In this document: positions 13,935 through 17,370 of the stretch, piece by piece
Layout of the letters: every line of letters begins with the position of its first letter
Numbering within the stretch: position 1 is the first letter of the stretch
The notes under the pieces: model-generated
Seen by the model: only the letters and a program-made list of their open reading frames with translations
Databases searched by the model: none
Told to the model about the DNA's origin: nothing
Made by a program: the position numbers and the translations under genes
Origin: Candidatus Aminicenantota bacterium
Lineage (GTDB): Bacteria; Acidobacteriota; UBA4820; DSQY01
DNA length: 17,370 nt
Reading direction: 5' to 3'
NCBI GenBank assembly: GCA_027365515.1
Contig: DAHXMK010000271.1
Location: 1 to 17,370 of the forward strand

Positions 13935-14285
13935 TCATTTGCCCTTGGGGACGAGGAGAAGGTCAACTTTCCTCGCGATGGAATTTTTCTGAAGGCGCAA
14001 CGCGGAATCTTTCAGTTCTTCCAGTTTTTCTTTTTGAGGCTCGCGGCCGGCCGCCTTCTCGGCGTTCAGGTAGAGGACCAGGTCGGCCTCTTTGACGGCC
14101 AGGGAGGCGATCAGCTCCAGCCGGTCCTTTGCCCGCGCCACGCTGAAAAACTCCAACGCGTCGTGAAGCAGTCCCGACTCCTTGTATTGGTCGCCGATGG
14201 TTGACAGCTGCTCCGGGGGCGCCGGCTGGTTGTAAAGGAGCTTGTGACGCGATGCGATGGAGACGGGCACGGAAACTTGTACCAC
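13935..14285 (-). CDS. Hypothetical 116-residue helical protein (TPR-like segment)
   Basis: I do not recognise the family. The protein starts at a GTG (14283-14285) with GAAGGAGG 6 nt upstream and its own extended -10 promoter. Residues about 29-50 (TIGDQYKESGLLHDALEFF) resemble one tetratricopeptide-like helical pair. The rest is charged and helical (EKAAGREPQKEKLEELKDS, 76-94) and ends in a basic tail. No signal peptide or membrane segment is visible, so it is probably cytoplasmic. It sits between carB and the ABC operon on the same strand, which gives no firm functional hint. The ribosome-binding site and promoter make it a real gene in my reading. Confidence 0.75.
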   Translation of the reverse strand: MVQVSVPVSIASRHKLLYNQPAPPEQLSTIGDQYKESGLLHDALEFFSVARAKDRLELIASLAVKEADLVLYLNAEKAAGREPQKEKLEELKDSALRLQKNSIARKVDLLLVPKGK

Positions 14286-14308
14286 GAAAAGCCTCCTTCA
14301 AGGCGGAT

Positions 14309-14317
14309 ATTATACCA
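14309..14317 (-). promoter_or_regulatory. Extended -10 promoter of the 116-residue gene
   Basis: On the minus strand TGGTATAAT matches the extended -10 form (TG-n-TATAAT). No good -35 is present at 16-18 bp, as is usual for this promoter type. It lies in the 35-bp gap right after the carB stop and gives a leader of about 17 nt containing the Shine-Dalgarno. Confidence 0.65.
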
Positions 14318-14320
14318 TCG

Positions 14321-17370
<3,050 letters not shown>

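Overview
The window reads as part of a GC-rich Gram-negative chromosome. Core genes sit on both sides of a short accessory island. The heptose-phosphate kinase implies LPS-type outer-membrane sugars, and the UbiE/MenG-type methyltransferase implies a menaquinone or ubiquinone pathway. The gene set would fit a deltaproteobacterium-like or Nitrospirae-like environmental lineage, but nothing here fixes the taxon. Two genes run off the window: sppA at the left edge and carB at the right edge.

Left core (1-4440). A 67K-type signal peptide peptidase (sppA, 5' truncated) is followed by a membrane-targeted GH23 lytic transglycosylase whose consensus promoter lies so close to the ATG that the mRNA should be almost leaderless. 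Next is an 80-residue NifU C-terminal-domain protein. On the opposite strand lies a translationally coupled pair, an RfaE1-like heptose kinase and UbiE/MenG. The ubiE 3' end overlaps the NifU-like gene tail to tail by 55 bp.

Accessory island (about 4441-8930). It holds an atypical SDR, a small HExxH protein, and a Dam-like (D12-class) DNA methyltransferase overlapping an HNH-nuclease-like gene, which together look like a compact restriction-modification pair. This pair sits exactly between an N-terminal fragment (6704-6859) and a C-terminal fragment (8500-8646) of another DNA methyltransferase family, so an RM-like cassette appears to have replaced the middle of an older methyltransferase gene. 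Both edges of the island carry non-coding blocks of 7-bp (locally 8-bp) periodic repeats, plus two short modules found at both edges in opposite orientation.

Right core (8940-17370, all minus strand). Reading in the direction of transcription: carB; a 116-residue protein of unknown function with its own extended -10 promoter; then a tightly packed five-gene operon encoding a GldA-like ABC ATPase, an ABC-2 permease, a GldG-like auxiliary protein, a DUF4340 protein and a DUF2752 membrane protein. Successive genes in this operon overlap by 4 bp or are 1 bp apart, which points to one membrane complex made by coupled translation.

All family assignments come from motifs recognised by eye. No database search was run.
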